A DNA stretch of 64,000 bases from Sinorhizobium sp. BG8 (GTDB lineage: Bacteria; Pseudomonadota; Alphaproteobacteria; Rhizobiales; Rhizobiaceae). The translations under genes were made by a program, and so were the position numbers. Below, piece after piece: positions 8,529 to 16,947 of the stretch (positions are counted from its first letter, which is position 1; each line of letters starts with the position of its first letter). The notes under the pieces were generated by a model. It ran no database searches, was not told the origin of the DNA, and saw only the letters and a list, made by a program, of their open reading frames with translations. The DNA lies in the NCBI RefSeq assembly GCF_016864555.1, contig NZ_CP044011.1:2809501-2873500 (forward strand), written 5' to 3'.

Positions 8529-9865
8529 TCAGTTCCGCTTGCGCCGGCAGCGCCAGTTCCAGTCTCGCTCGCTGCCGATATCGATGTGCACCGACTCGGT
8601 GTGGCAGTAGGTGCCCACGCCGCCTCGGCCGGGCATGGAACGCAGATACTCGGCAAGCTCCCACTTGCTGACGCCCGCGATCTGGATGTCCGCTGCCTCG
8701 CAACGCGTATGCAGCGATTGCTTCGCGCGATTGCGCTTGGGAGCGCGGAGCCCCGAGGTGACGATGATCGGCTTTCCATAGTGGTGCTCGACGGTCTTCA
8801 GCACCTCGAGAAGCTCCGGCTTGAAGCAGCCGGTCTGGACCTTCTCGGTCTGAAGCCACAGACCGTTCGGGGCGAGACGGGCAAGCCCTGCGAGTGAAGC
8901 GACTTCGGTGAACTGGTTCCCGCCCTCGTCGGCGGTGTCAGCCTCAGCTTCGGGATGTGCGATGCCGAATTTGTCGTCCCTGTGTCGACCCCTGGAAGGG
9001 ATTCGTAGTTCGCCGATGCCTGCTGTATCTGGGCGGCGTTGTCGCGGTTGATCCTGGGTTTGGGCTTCTCCGCGGCAGTGCGGCCCTCGAACTGGTTCTG
9101 ATTCTTCCGCTTGCTGGCGAAAAGTGCAGCAAGGGTGAGTGCCTTGCCCGCCGTGTCGGCCGGCCCCTGGCTGGCATCGCCCTCGTCGGATGGGACCGCG
9201 GAAGGCTCCGCGACTGTCATCAGTTTACTCGCATCCGCCGTGTCGACAGGCGCGACGAGGGCGGTTTGTGCGCTCGTCGGCAAAGGTACCTTGTCCGGGA
9301 TCGAGTAGGTCTGCTCGGTGGAAACGTCATCAGGCAAACCGCCATCGACGCTCGTATCCTGATGCGGCATCGATTCTACCGGTAGCGTTCGCCCGGCGCT
9401 GCCGTTCTGGCCGGCGTTGCTGTTGGAATAGATGCTGCTCATCGCCGGATTGGTAGAGGGACCCGTGGCGCGATCTTCCGATTGGGCAGCCTCCTGGTTT
9501 GACGCCCCCGCAGTGGAGAAGATGCTTGCCTGGCCTGCATTGAGGGCAGTGGGCTGCATGACCAACCCGGCGCGGTCGCCTGTCGCCTCTTCGCCCGCTG
9601 CGATGTCGGGATCCTGCATCGGTACGTTCTGCGCGCTAGCCGCGGCGGTGTTGGCCGCGGCGGAGTGAGTGGTCATCGTTCCCGCCTGAACGCCTTGCGC
9701 CGCAACGTCCGTTGCTGCCTGCTCGCCGGTCTTTGCCGGCATCGCCACTTCGTCGTCATGCAGGTCGTCGGAAACGGCGGATACGCATCCTGACAATGCG
9801 CAAATTGATACCGCAATCAGGAGTGCAGACCGAAGTCTGCGCAATCCCGTGCCTTTTTCCTGCAT
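8529..9865 (-). pseudogene. DUF882/YcbK-type lipoprotein (peptidase M15A fold), interrupted by a 1-nt frameshift
   Basis: The gene begins with a lipoprotein signal (LLIAVSICALSGC lipobox). A long low-complexity, Ala/Thr/Ser-rich region of about 270 residues comes next, and a C-terminal YcbK/DUF882 domain closes it. The domain (CFKPELLEVL, GKPIIVTSG, SLHTRCEAADIQ, GVGTYCHTESVHIDIG) carries the His/Asp/His zinc-ligand pattern of M15A peptidases. It lies in a different frame from the N-terminus. The frames join if one G is added to the GGG run (plus-strand CCC at 8978-8980), giving 445 residues with DDKFGIAHPEAEAD across the join. The start is the ATG at 9865, because it directly precedes the lipoprotein signal. 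Role: presumed peptidoglycan hydrolase or binder in the envelope. A few residues before SLHT are absent compared with relatives I recall. Confidence 0.85.
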
Positions 9866-10202
9866 CGGCTGCAACGAGATATCCCCGCTTGCTGTTCGCG
9901 CACGGCCGGCGGTTGATGCTGCCTGCCCATCTGCACGATCTACTCTCACTTAAAGATCTGCGGCCGGCGATCGGGCCGCAAGTCCCCGTTGAAATCGACG
10001 TTTCATTCCACGCTGAAGAGGACGAATCGCAGGGGAGAAGTCGACCCTCGCGCAAGTCTACCCGAACCAAGGGGTGATTTGCAGGCGGCTTCTGTCCCAC
10101 TTCCGGCCTGACCAACACGGCATTCTGCGGTCAATTGCGGCGAAACGATGTTTCCCGCATTGCAGCAATACAGACGTGGTTTTGCGCGAAACTTACCAGT
10201 TG
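9866..10202. other. Intergenic stretch without a gene
   Basis: It separates two minus-strand genes, glyoxalase I upstream and the DUF882 lipoprotein downstream. Short frames on both strands show no family features. A GC hairpin (GCGGCC around 9961 pairing with GGCCGC around 9974) is visible. I could not place a convincing promoter. Confidence 0.3.
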
Positions 10203-10643
10203 CTACCAACTGCCGGTATTTTGCATCGAAGACCACGGTTCCGCGGGCGCAAGACTGTCGCCTTTCTGAAGGATTTCGATGGAGATGCCTTCGGGCGAAC
10301 GGACGAACGCCATATGGCCATCGCGCGGCGGCCTGTTGATCGTCACACCGCCATCCATGAGCTTGCGGCAGAACGCATAGATATCGTCCACCTCATAGGC
10401 CAGGTGACCGAAATTCCTGCCGCCGGTGTAGCTTTCGGGGTCCCAGTTGTAGGTGAGCTCGACGCACGGGGCCTTGTCTCGCTTGGCGGCCTCGAGATCA
10501 TCGGGCGCCGCGAGAAAGATGAGCGTGAATCGGCCTTTTTCGTTCTCGATACGGCGGACTTCGGCAAGGCCGAACAGGTCGCGATAGAAGTGAAGCGCCT
10601 TGTCGATGTTCTCGACGCGGACCATCGTGTGGAGATAACGCAT
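10203..10643 (-). CDS. gloA: Lactoylglutathione lyase (glyoxalase I)
   Basis: A 146-residue, single-module glyoxalase I. It converts the methylglyoxal-glutathione hemithioacetal to S-lactoylglutathione. The metal ligands expected for GloA are visible: His in YLHTMVRV, Glu in CVELTYNW, His in NFGHLAYEV and Glu in ISIEILQ. The segment DKALHFYRDLFGL is the usual substrate-loop region. An earlier in-frame ATG (10658) exists. The start at 10643 is preferred because AAGGGA lies 7 bp before it and the family begins MRYLHTM. It is a monocistronic cytosolic enzyme. Confidence 0.92.
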   Translation of the reverse strand: MRYLHTMVRVENIDKALHFYRDLFGLAEVRRIENEKGRFTLIFLAAPDDLEAAKRDKAPCVELTYNWDPESYTGGRNFGHLAYEVDDIYAFCRKLMDGGVTINRPPRDGHMAFVRSPEGISIEILQKGDSLAPAEPWSSMQNTGSW

Positions 10644-10837
10644 TGTAATTCCCTTCATAAGCGGATTCGCCTGAACATAGGAAATTGTCAGCCTGGGGCA
10701 AGCCTTGCCTGTTAAATCCTAGGCGAGCAAAACTTTTGACGAGGGCTTGCGCATCCACAATGGGACGATGTTATTCTGGTCCGCAAGAATCAGTTAACCG
10801 TAACTCATGTGACGCGTAATCGAGGGGCTGGCAGATC

Positions 10838-11416
10838 ATGGCGGACAGAATGTCATCTAAGGAAGTCACGCAGAGTGATGACCAAGGCGGCGAGGTCGTC
10901 GATCTGATCGAGATCACGGGCGTCATCAAGTGGTTCGACGTCGCAAAGGGCTTCGGATTCATCGTCCCCGACAACGGTATGCAGGATGTGCTGGTCCATG
11001 TGACCTGCCTTCGTCGCGATGGCTATCAGACCGTGCTCGAGGGAACGCGCGTGGTCGCGCTCATCCAGCGGCGCGATCGCGGCTATCAGGCGTTCCGCAT
11101 CCTGTCCATGGACCAGTCGACGGCCGTTCATCCCTCGCAGATGCCGCCGGTGAAGACCCATGTGCAGGTTACGCCGACGAGTGGCCTCGAGCGTGTCCTG
11201 GTCAAGTGGTTCAACCGCACGAAGGGTTTTGGATTCCTGACGCGCGGCGAGGGGACCGAGGACATCTTCATCCATATGGAGACGCTACGCCGGTTCGGCC
11301 TCACCGAACTGCGGCCCGGACAGGTCGTGCTGGTTCGTTTTGGTGATGGAGAAAAGGGCCTGATGGCCGCCGAAATTCATCCGGACGTCCCAACGCCCGG
11401 CAACCGCGCGCATTGA
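10838..11416 (+). CDS. Cold-shock protein with two CSD domains
   Basis: A 192-residue protein with two cold-shock domains joined by a short linker. Domain 1 (about residues 25-90) has KWFDVAKGFGFI as RNP1 and VLVHV as RNP2. Domain 2 (about residues 120-185) has KWFNRTKGFGFL and IFIHM. Aromatic residues in both RNP motifs are kept, so both can bind single-stranded RNA or DNA. Double-CSD proteins of this size are common in alphaproteobacteria, where most CspA paralogues have one domain. Its stop is followed closely by the DUF192 gene, but an intrinsic terminator separates them at the RNA level. Confidence 0.9.
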   Translation: MADRMSSKEVTQSDDQGGEVVDLIEITGVIKWFDVAKGFGFIVPDNGMQDVLVHVTCLRRDGYQTVLEGTRVVALIQRRDRGYQAFRILSMDQSTAVHPSQMPPVKTHVQVTPTSGLERVLVKWFNRTKGFGFLTRGEGTEDIFIHMETLRRFGLTELRPGQVVLVRFGDGEKGLMAAEIHPDVPTPGNRAH

Positions 11417-11430
11417 CGGAGGAGCGGGGC

Positions 11431-11916
11431 TTGCGAGCAAACTCTGGCAGAAGCGCCGTTGCGGCGCTTTTTTTGTTTCTGGCATCGGGAGCGCAGGCCG
11501 TCGCGGACGAAACCTTCGCGCGTCAGCCGCTGAATATCGTCGGCGATGGCGGAAAGGTCCATGAGTTCTCGGTCGAACTCGCCGTTACCCCGCGTCAGCG
11601 TGAGCGGGGATTGATGGAGCGCCGTGAGATGGCCTCCGACCATGGCATGCTCTTCGCCTTCGGCGAAACCCGCCAGGTTCTCATGTGGATGAAGAACACG
11701 TATATCCCGCTCGATATGCTCTTCATCGCGAAGAACGGTCATATCGTGACCATCAAGGAAAACGCAGAACCGTTGTCCGAGGCGATCATTGATTCCAAGG
11801 TACCCGTTGATTTCGTGCTCGAGGTCAACGGCGGCACGGTCAAGGCGTTGCACATCAAGACGGGTCACCAGATCGAGAGCGATCTCATCAAGGAGATGCA
11901 GACGAAGGGCCAGTGA
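11431..11916 (+). CDS. Secreted DUF192 family protein
   Basis: About 161 residues. A signal peptide (AVAALFLFLASGAQA, cleavage before VADE) is followed by one DUF192 domain with the characteristic ERGLMERREM, MLFAFGETRQVLMWMKNTYIPLDMLF and AVLE-like GTVKALHI segments. The function of the family is unknown and the location is inferred to be periplasmic. The start chosen is TTG 11431 with GGAGGAG at 11418-11424. A TTG at 11413 overlapping the cold-shock stop is the alternative. The terminator at 11452-11474 lies inside its signal-peptide codons, so expression by read-through from the cold-shock promoter would be attenuated. Confidence 0.85.
   Translation: MRANSGRSAVAALFLFLASGAQAVADETFARQPLNIVGDGGKVHEFSVELAVTPRQRERGLMERREMASDHGMLFAFGETRQVLMWMKNTYIPLDMLFIAKNGHIVTIKENAEPLSEAIIDSKVPVDFVLEVNGGTVKALHIKTGHQIESDLIKEMQTKGQ
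11452..11474 (+). terminator. Intrinsic terminator inside the DUF192 coding region
   Basis: AGCGCC (11452-11457) pairs with GGCGCT (11463-11468) around a GTTGC loop and runs into seven T residues (11468-11474). It is 36 bp after the cold-shock gene stop and within codons 8-15 of the DUF192 gene. Confidence 0.8.
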
Positions 11917-12132
11917 GGCATTTCTCTGCGAACTTCTCGGTTTTCCCAGGCTTCGGATTCATCCGTGGATGGCAATGAGGCTCGTCCCGATGAGGTGGGG
12001 CGGCCAAGCTTCCAGGTTCGCCATCACCAGCGGGAAGAGACAACGAAGCGTTGCCGCTGCCGCGATCGCGCTGCCACAAACCTGAGGTAGCCAGGTCAAT
12101 GCGAACGAGTGATCGCGATGGGGTTTCTTTCT

Positions 12133-13164
12133 CTATTCCTTGAGATCGAGGCCTGACTGTGAGTCGGCTGTGCATTGCTCCGAGATCGCTGCAATGCGTC
12201 CATCCGAAGCGACATTGATCGCGCCGGCGTTCAAGGCATTGAACAAATCCTGTTCCAGGAGCCGGTTGAGCGTGCAGTCGCAAAAGGCGGTACAGAAGGT
12301 CTTGTCGCGTTGCGCGGTGCAGGCGGCGGTGCAGTTCATCCGGTAGGCTTCGACCGGATCGGGCTTTGCAGCGGGCGCAACGAGAGAAAACGCGTAGACG
12401 AGCGCGATAATCACCGGCTGATGGATGAGGTAGATTGCGAGACTGTGGCGCCCGGCTGCGGCAAGCCCTGTCTTCCACTTCGCCGATCCTGTCCCGATGG
12501 AGGCGAACCGCTCCGTCCAGCCGCGTGCGACCGCGATGCGGAAGGCGGCCATGCCGAGAAGGAACGGGGCGATCCAGGGCAATACGGGAACATAGTCGTT
12601 GGACCGGGGAACGGAGGCTGAAAGGCCGACCCACCAAAGCCACGGTGGGTCGAAGAACGGCGAACGCAGATACCAGGGTGCCGCGAATGCCGCGGCCGCG
12701 ACGAGAATTGTCAGCGGTGCCGGCACGCGGAGGAAAGCAAGTCCGATGAGACTTGCGGCGGCCATGGCATGGAGAATCCCGAAGAAGATGAAGGTTTGCG
12801 GAAAAGCGAACCATGTGCCGACCGTGATGATTGCTGCGGCGGCAACGATTCGGGCAAATCGCTTGGCGAAGGAGTGCCAGCGAATGCCGTTGCCGTGGCC
12901 AAGCACGAGGCTGCAGCCGGAGAGAAACAGGAAGCTTCCGGCGATCAGGCGCGCAAAGAGCTTCCAGCCGCCGGTTGCCGGTGTCGCCGGATCGACGTAG
13001 CCGAAGAAGCCGAGATCCCATGTGAAGTGGTAGATCGCCATTGCGATGAGCGCCACACCGCGCATCTGGTCGATCACCGGAATTCGCCGGCCTCGCAATG
13101 TCGATGCGCCGGTGTTGCTGTCGGGAGTTTCGCTGACGGCCGAAGAGGTCATTCGCAATGCCAT
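12133..13164 (-). CDS. DUF1624 / heparan-alpha-glucosaminide N-acetyltransferase-like membrane protein
   Basis: A 343-residue multi-pass inner-membrane protein. The start of the domain, RIPVIDQMRGVALIAMAIYHFTWDLGFFG, carries the conserved D-R-G and YH-F-WD residues of the HGSNAT-catalytic/DUF1624 family. About eight hydrophobic segments follow, then a Cys-rich cytoplasmic or periplasmic tail (CTAACTAQRDKTFCTAFCDC, five cysteines). Relatives are proposed transmembrane acyl-group transferases, and the bacterial substrate is not known. The Cys-rich tail is a distinctive addition. The gene is transcribed toward the DUF192 gene. The downstream 216 bp hold no gene. Confidence 0.8.
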   Translation of the reverse strand: MALRMTSSAVSETPDSNTGASTLRGRRIPVIDQMRGVALIAMAIYHFTWDLGFFGYVDPATPATGGWKLFARLIAGSFLFLSGCSLVLGHGNGIRWHSFAKRFARIVAAAAIITVGTWFAFPQTFIFFGILHAMAAASLIGLAFLRVPAPLTILVAAAAFAAPWYLRSPFFDPPWLWWVGLSASVPRSNDYVPVLPWIAPFLLGMAAFRIAVARGWTERFASIGTGSAKWKTGLAAAGRHSLAIYLIHQPVIIALVYAFSLVAPAAKPDPVEAYRMNCTAACTAQRDKTFCTAFCDCTLNRLLEQDLFNALNAGAINVASDGRIAAISEQCTADSQSGLDLKE

Positions 13165-13271
13165 TTATTGAACGGGTGGAGTCTGCCTGCAGAACCTAGC
13201 GTTTAGCAGAAGGAGCGGGACCGAAATGCGGCACTCCGAGCGACATGGAGGCCGCCGAAGTGCGGTTTCGA

Positions 13272-13961
13272 TCAGCTCATGGATTCGAGCACTGTCTGGC
13301 GTGCCTCGGAGAAAAACTGCCGGCGCACCAGAACGAATACGATCAGAGCGGTGGTGATGACGAAAAGGTAGGGACTGACGAACCAGCCGATGTAGCCGAG
13401 CGAGAGAAAAAGCGCCCTCAGCCCCATGTTGAAGTGCTTTGCCGCCAGAATGTTCATGCGGATGACCTTGTCGGCGGCGAGATCGGCTGCGGCGGGGTCC
13501 TTGTGGATCTCGCCGGTCATCGGTACGGCTCCGAGGAGGATGGTGCAGTAGTTGAACAGCCGGTAGGACCAGCCGAACTTGAAGAAGGCATAGGCGAAGA
13601 TGCAGGCGAGCCCGCCGACCTTCATCTCGAAACCGGCGCGGCTTCCCTGGAATACGACCGGAAGGTCGGTGAAGATTGCGAACACCTTCTCCGTTGCTCC
13701 AAGCAGGGCGAAGCAGCCACCGAGGGCCAGGATCGACGTCGAGCCGAAATAGGCAGTGCCGTTTTGGAGGCCTGCCATGATCTGGGTATCGATCATCCTG
13801 AGATCGCGACGCATGGCATTGCGGATCCATCGCGCGCGCTCGGCACTCATCGCCTGCGTCAGGCTCACCCGGTCGAAAAGGCGGCCTCGCTCAGTAATCC
13901 ACGAATATGCCGTCCACAGGACGGTGAAGATGCCAAGGGCGATGAAGTCGAGCAAGTTCAT
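13272..13961 (-). CDS. DUF599 membrane protein
   Basis: A 229-residue membrane protein matching DUF599: an N-terminal membrane helix (FIALGIFTVLWTAYSW), the conserved NAMRRDLRMIDTQIMAGLQNGTAYFGS segment, two or three further helices, and a final helix (LFVITTALIVFVLV). The function of the family is unknown. It lies 107 bp upstream of the DUF1624 gene on the same strand, so they may share a transcript. Confidence 0.85.
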   Translation of the reverse strand: MNLLDFIALGIFTVLWTAYSWITERGRLFDRVSLTQAMSAERARWIRNAMRRDLRMIDTQIMAGLQNGTAYFGSTSILALGGCFALLGATEKVFAIFTDLPVVFQGSRAGFEMKVGGLACIFAYAFFKFGWSYRLFNYCTILLGAVPMTGEIHKDPAAADLAADKVIRMNILAAKHFNMGLRALFLSLGYIGWFVSPYLFVITTALIVFVLVRRQFFSEARQTVLESMS

Positions 13962-14255
13962 ACCTGCACATTTGCATGATTCGCCATCTCCCTAGAAGCA
14001 GTCCACAGTGGCACCCGGCATCTCGAAAGAGAGGGTTTCTATCGCCTCGTGCAACGCCGGGATCAGCTCACATCCTTTCGGCTTCATCAGGAAAGTCATT
14101 GATTTCGTTTCGACACTCGGACGGTGAAAAAACTCGATTCGGTGTTTGCCACCGTTTCGCCACATTTTGCGATTGCGAATTCATATTTTATTCATTAAAC
14201 CGACAGCAACGCCGCGCAACAAATGCGGCGCCGTAGTCTTCAATTCGGGGAAATC
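13962..14255. other. Intergenic stretch, no gene seen
   Basis: About 290 bp lie between the minus-strand DUF599 gene and the plus-strand small ORF at 14256, so both promoters should be here. The segment 14140-14215 is AT-rich. I see no consensus boxes worth listing. Confidence 0.3.
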
Positions 14256-14357
14256 ATGGAAAGTACCGTTCAGAAGTCTTGCTGGGGCGTCACCGCGCGC
14301 GCAGTAATCGGTTTCGCAGCTTTGCTGGTTCTCGCCTATCTGTTCGGCGGCGTCTGA
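14256..14357 (+). CDS. Small single-span membrane protein (33 aa)
   Basis: ATG 14256 opens a 33-codon frame ending at TGA 14355-14357. The product is MESTVQKSCWG followed by a hydrophobic stretch (AVIGFAALLVLAYLFGGV) long enough for one membrane helix. A GGGG ribosome-binding site sits 6 bp upstream, and an intrinsic terminator follows the stop by 28 bp, so it has the shape of a complete small transcription unit. No function is known to me. Confidence 0.6.
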   Translation: MESTVQKSCWGVTARAVIGFAALLVLAYLFGGV

Positions 14358-14384
14358 GCCGCAACCTCAAATTTCTTTTTCAAG

Positions 14385-14418
14385 CAGCGCGTCGTGCCGG
14401 GCGCGCTGTTTTGTTTTT
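14385..14418 (+). terminator. Intrinsic terminator after the 33-aa gene
   Basis: CAGCGCG (14385-14391) pairs with CGCGCTG (14402-14408) around a 10-nt loop, followed by TTTTGTTTTT. Confidence 0.85.
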
Positions 14419-14544
14419 GGCGGCACCCCATGTCGCAGCGGTTAAAACCGGTGTCGGTCCATCGCCTTATAGCCGGCGCGTGATATCATAGCCTAGCTGC
14501 AAAACCCGTGCGAGCGGCCGGGCGGTGACATCCAGGCGGTGAAA

Positions 14545-15945
14545 ATGTTCCTTTCTGTCTTCGACGTATTCAAGATCGGTATCGGTCCTTCGAGCTCGCA
14601 CACGATGGGGCCGATGTCGGCTGCGAACCGGTTTCTAGACCTCGTTCTCTCGCCCGACTGGCCACGCCCATCCGGCGCAAGTGTTGCGGCAATCAAGATG
14701 AGCCTGCACGGATCGCTGGCCTATACGGGCGTCGGGCATGGAAGCGACCGCGCGGTCATTCTTGGTCTCATGGGCGAACGGCCGGACAGCGTTGATCCCG
14801 ACCGCATGGACGCGATCATCGCCGAGGTGGAGCGGACGGGAAGGATCAAGCCGCCGGGCCACCCCGGCTACGAATTCCAGCCCAAGCACGATCTGATATT
14901 CGACAGGAAGACGCCGCTTCCGGGGCACGCCAACGGAATGACCTTCTCTGCCTTCGACCGGGACGGGCGCCTTTTGCTCAAGCGGATCTACTATTCCGTC
15001 GGCGGCGGCTTCGTCGTGACCGACACGGAACTCGAGACCATGCGCGCATCGAAGGCGCGGTCGAGCGACAGAAAGGTTCCATTCCCGTTTTCGACCGCCA
15101 AGCAGATGCTCGAGATGGCAAACCGGTCGGGCCTCACGATTGCGCAGATGAAGCGTGCCAACGAGGAGGAGCTGATCTCCCGCGAAGAACTCGATGCCGG
15201 TCTGGACCGCATCTGGGAGGCCATGAAGAGCTGCATAGACCGTGGTCTGAGCACCGAAGGAATCATGCCCGGTGGGCTCAAGGTACGTCGCCGCGCCCGC
15301 ATGATCCACGATAAGCTCCAGGAGGAATGGCGGTCGAACAAGGTCAATCCACTGCTCGCAAATGACTGGCTGAGCGTCTACGCGATGGCGGTAAACGAAG
15401 AGAATGCAGCAGGTGGACGAGTCGTCACGTCACCAACCAACGGCGCCGCGGGTGTCGTGCCAGCGACGATCCGTTACTATCTGCATTTCCACGAGGATGC
15501 CGATGCCGAAGGCATCCGGGACTATTTGCTGACCGCCGCCGCCATCGGTGGAATCATCAAGCACAATGCGTCCATCTCGGGTGCCGAGGTCGGCTGTCAG
15601 GGCGAGGTGGGATCTGCGGCCGCGATGGCTTCCGCCGGGCTTGCCGCCGTCATGGGCGGCACGCCGGAGCAGGTCGAGAATGCCGCCGAAATCGCGCTGG
15701 AGCACCACCTCGGCATGACCTGCGATCCGATTGCCGGCCTGGTTCAGGTTCCCTGCATCGAGCGGAACGCCCTCGGCGCCGTCAAGGCGGTCACGGCGGC
15801 CTCGCTGGCCATCAAGGGTGACGGAAAACACTTCGTTCCGCTTGATGCCTGCATCGAAACGATGCGTCAGACGGGCGTCGACATGAACGAGAAGTACAAG
15901 GAAACCTCGACGGGCGGACTTGCGGTAAATGTCGTTGAATGTTGA
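14545..15945 (+). CDS. sdaA: L-serine ammonia-lyase (serine dehydratase), single-chain type
   Basis: A 466-residue iron-sulfur L-serine dehydratase that deaminates serine to pyruvate and ammonia. The N-terminal beta domain begins [19 protein letters not shown]. The C-terminal alpha domain contains the [4Fe-4S] cysteines in [25 protein letters not shown] and the SNGAAG-like TSPTNGAAG loop. Both domains are fused, as in SdaA/SdaB. ATG 14545 is chosen because AGGCGGTGA lies just before it and the family begins MFLSVFD. The GTG at 14539 is an alternative. It is a cytosolic enzyme encoded as a single gene. Confidence 0.93.
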   Translation: MFLSVFDVFKIGIGPSSSHTMGPMSAANRFLDLVLSPDWPRPSGASVAAIKMSLHGSLAYTGVGHGSDRAVILGLMGERPDSVDPDRMDAIIAEVERTGRIKPPGHPGYEFQPKHDLIFDRKTPLPGHANGMTFSAFDRDGRLLLKRIYYSVGGGFVVTDTELETMRASKARSSDRKVPFPFSTAKQMLEMANRSGLTIAQMKRANEEELISREELDAGLDRIWEAMKSCIDRGLSTEGIMPGGLKVRRRARMIHDKLQEEWRSNKVNPLLANDWLSVYAMAVNEENAAGGRVVTSPTNGAAGVVPATIRYYLHFHEDADAEGIRDYLLTAAAIGGIIKHNASISGAEVGCQGEVGSAAAMASAGLAAVMGGTPEQVENAAEIALEHHLGMTCDPIAGLVQVPCIERNALGAVKAVTAASLAIKGDGKHFVPLDACIETMRQTGVDMNEKYKETSTGGLAVNVVEC

Positions 15946-16036
15946 TGGCCGCAGGCATCGTGAACCAGTAACCTGCCACTCGTACACCGGGCTCTTTCCG
16001 GCTTGACGCGAAGCGGGCGAGGGAGTTCATAGGCGC

Positions 16037-16474
16037 ATGGCCTTGCATCTTATCAAACTGTGTGTCGGCGCCGAGTCGATTGAAGATCTTCGCGAATGGG
16101 TCTCGGAACGCGCGCTGATCGCGATCGCGGCCGGAATGGAACCCTTTACCACCCACACGACGAGAATGATTCCGAAGCGGATGGAAGAGCTTCTGGATGG
16201 CGGCTCGTTATACTGGGTGATCAAGGGACAGGTTCAGGCGCGGCAGCGCTTGATGGATCTGAAGACGTTCAAGGATGTCGATGGCATCACGCGGTGCGAA
16301 CTCATACTTGGACCGGAGGTCATCGAGACCGAACTGCAGCCGCGCCGGGCGTTCCAGGGATGGCGATATCTGAACGAGGCCGATGCGCCACGCGATCTCA
16401 CGAGCCTAGGCGATGGCGCCGCCGACATGCCGCTCGAGCTGAGGCGCGAACTGGCGGAACTGGGCTTGCTCTGA
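16037..16474 (+). CDS. DUF1489 family protein
   Basis: A 145-residue soluble protein matching the alphaproteobacterial DUF1489 family across its length: MALHLIKLCVGAESIEDL, HTTRMIPKRMEELLDGGSLYWVIKG, RCELILGPEVIETELQPRRAFQGWRYL, and DMPLELRRELAELGLL at the end. Its function is not known. A GGGAG site lies upstream of ATG 16037. It is probably a single gene. Confidence 0.85.
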   Translation: MALHLIKLCVGAESIEDLREWVSERALIAIAAGMEPFTTHTTRMIPKRMEELLDGGSLYWVIKGQVQARQRLMDLKTFKDVDGITRCELILGPEVIETELQPRRAFQGWRYLNEADAPRDLTSLGDGAADMPLELRRELAELGLL

Positions 16475-16492
16475 GCGCCTCGTCGCTTCGTT

Positions 16493-16762
16493 CTATCGAA
16501 GGCGCATGCGAACGGGAAACTGTGCGCCACCCGACGATACATGAAGATGGATCCCGGCGGCGGGCTGCCCGGAGCGCCAGGCGCGTGCGCCGTGGGCGAG
16601 CAGCATGCCGACGAGATCCTTCGTCTTCGAGCGTGAACGATTGAGGCCGATGTCGGCGATCTTCATCGCCGCTTCGTGAAGCGGATGAAATCCGCCACGA
16701 AGCCCTTTCCTCTTTTCCCTAGGGTCGATCGTCGAGCCGTTCCGGTTTTCGTTCATCGCCAT
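16493..16762 (-). CDS. Small basic conserved-type hypothetical protein (89 aa)
   Basis: The minus-strand frame from ATG 16762 has a GAGG site 6 bp upstream. It encodes a basic, Arg-rich 89-residue protein with the ordered-looking core HEAAMKIADIGLNRSRSKTK and GMLLAHGARAWRSGQ. The frame extends upstream to 16885, but that part looks non-coding. I do not recognise a family. It converges with the DUF1489 gene (18-bp gap) and lies downstream of the carboxypeptidase gene on the same strand. Confidence 0.5.
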   Translation of the reverse strand: MAMNENRNGSTIDPREKRKGLRGGFHPLHEAAMKIADIGLNRSRSKTKDLVGMLLAHGARAWRSGQPAAGIHLHVSSGGAQFPVRMRLR

Positions 16763-16947
16763 GATAAGCCTCGTACGCACTACAAAATCGAGGATTGCAG
16801 AAGCCTTTAGGCCGCTGCCCGCCCTGCGTCTCACTCTGCGGTACTCAAACCCAGACCGCCGTACCCACGCAGGGGCATATTTCACAAGCCGGGTTATGCC
16901 GGCTCAGACTGCACTCCCGCACCTTCAGGAGGCACGGGACACACAAT

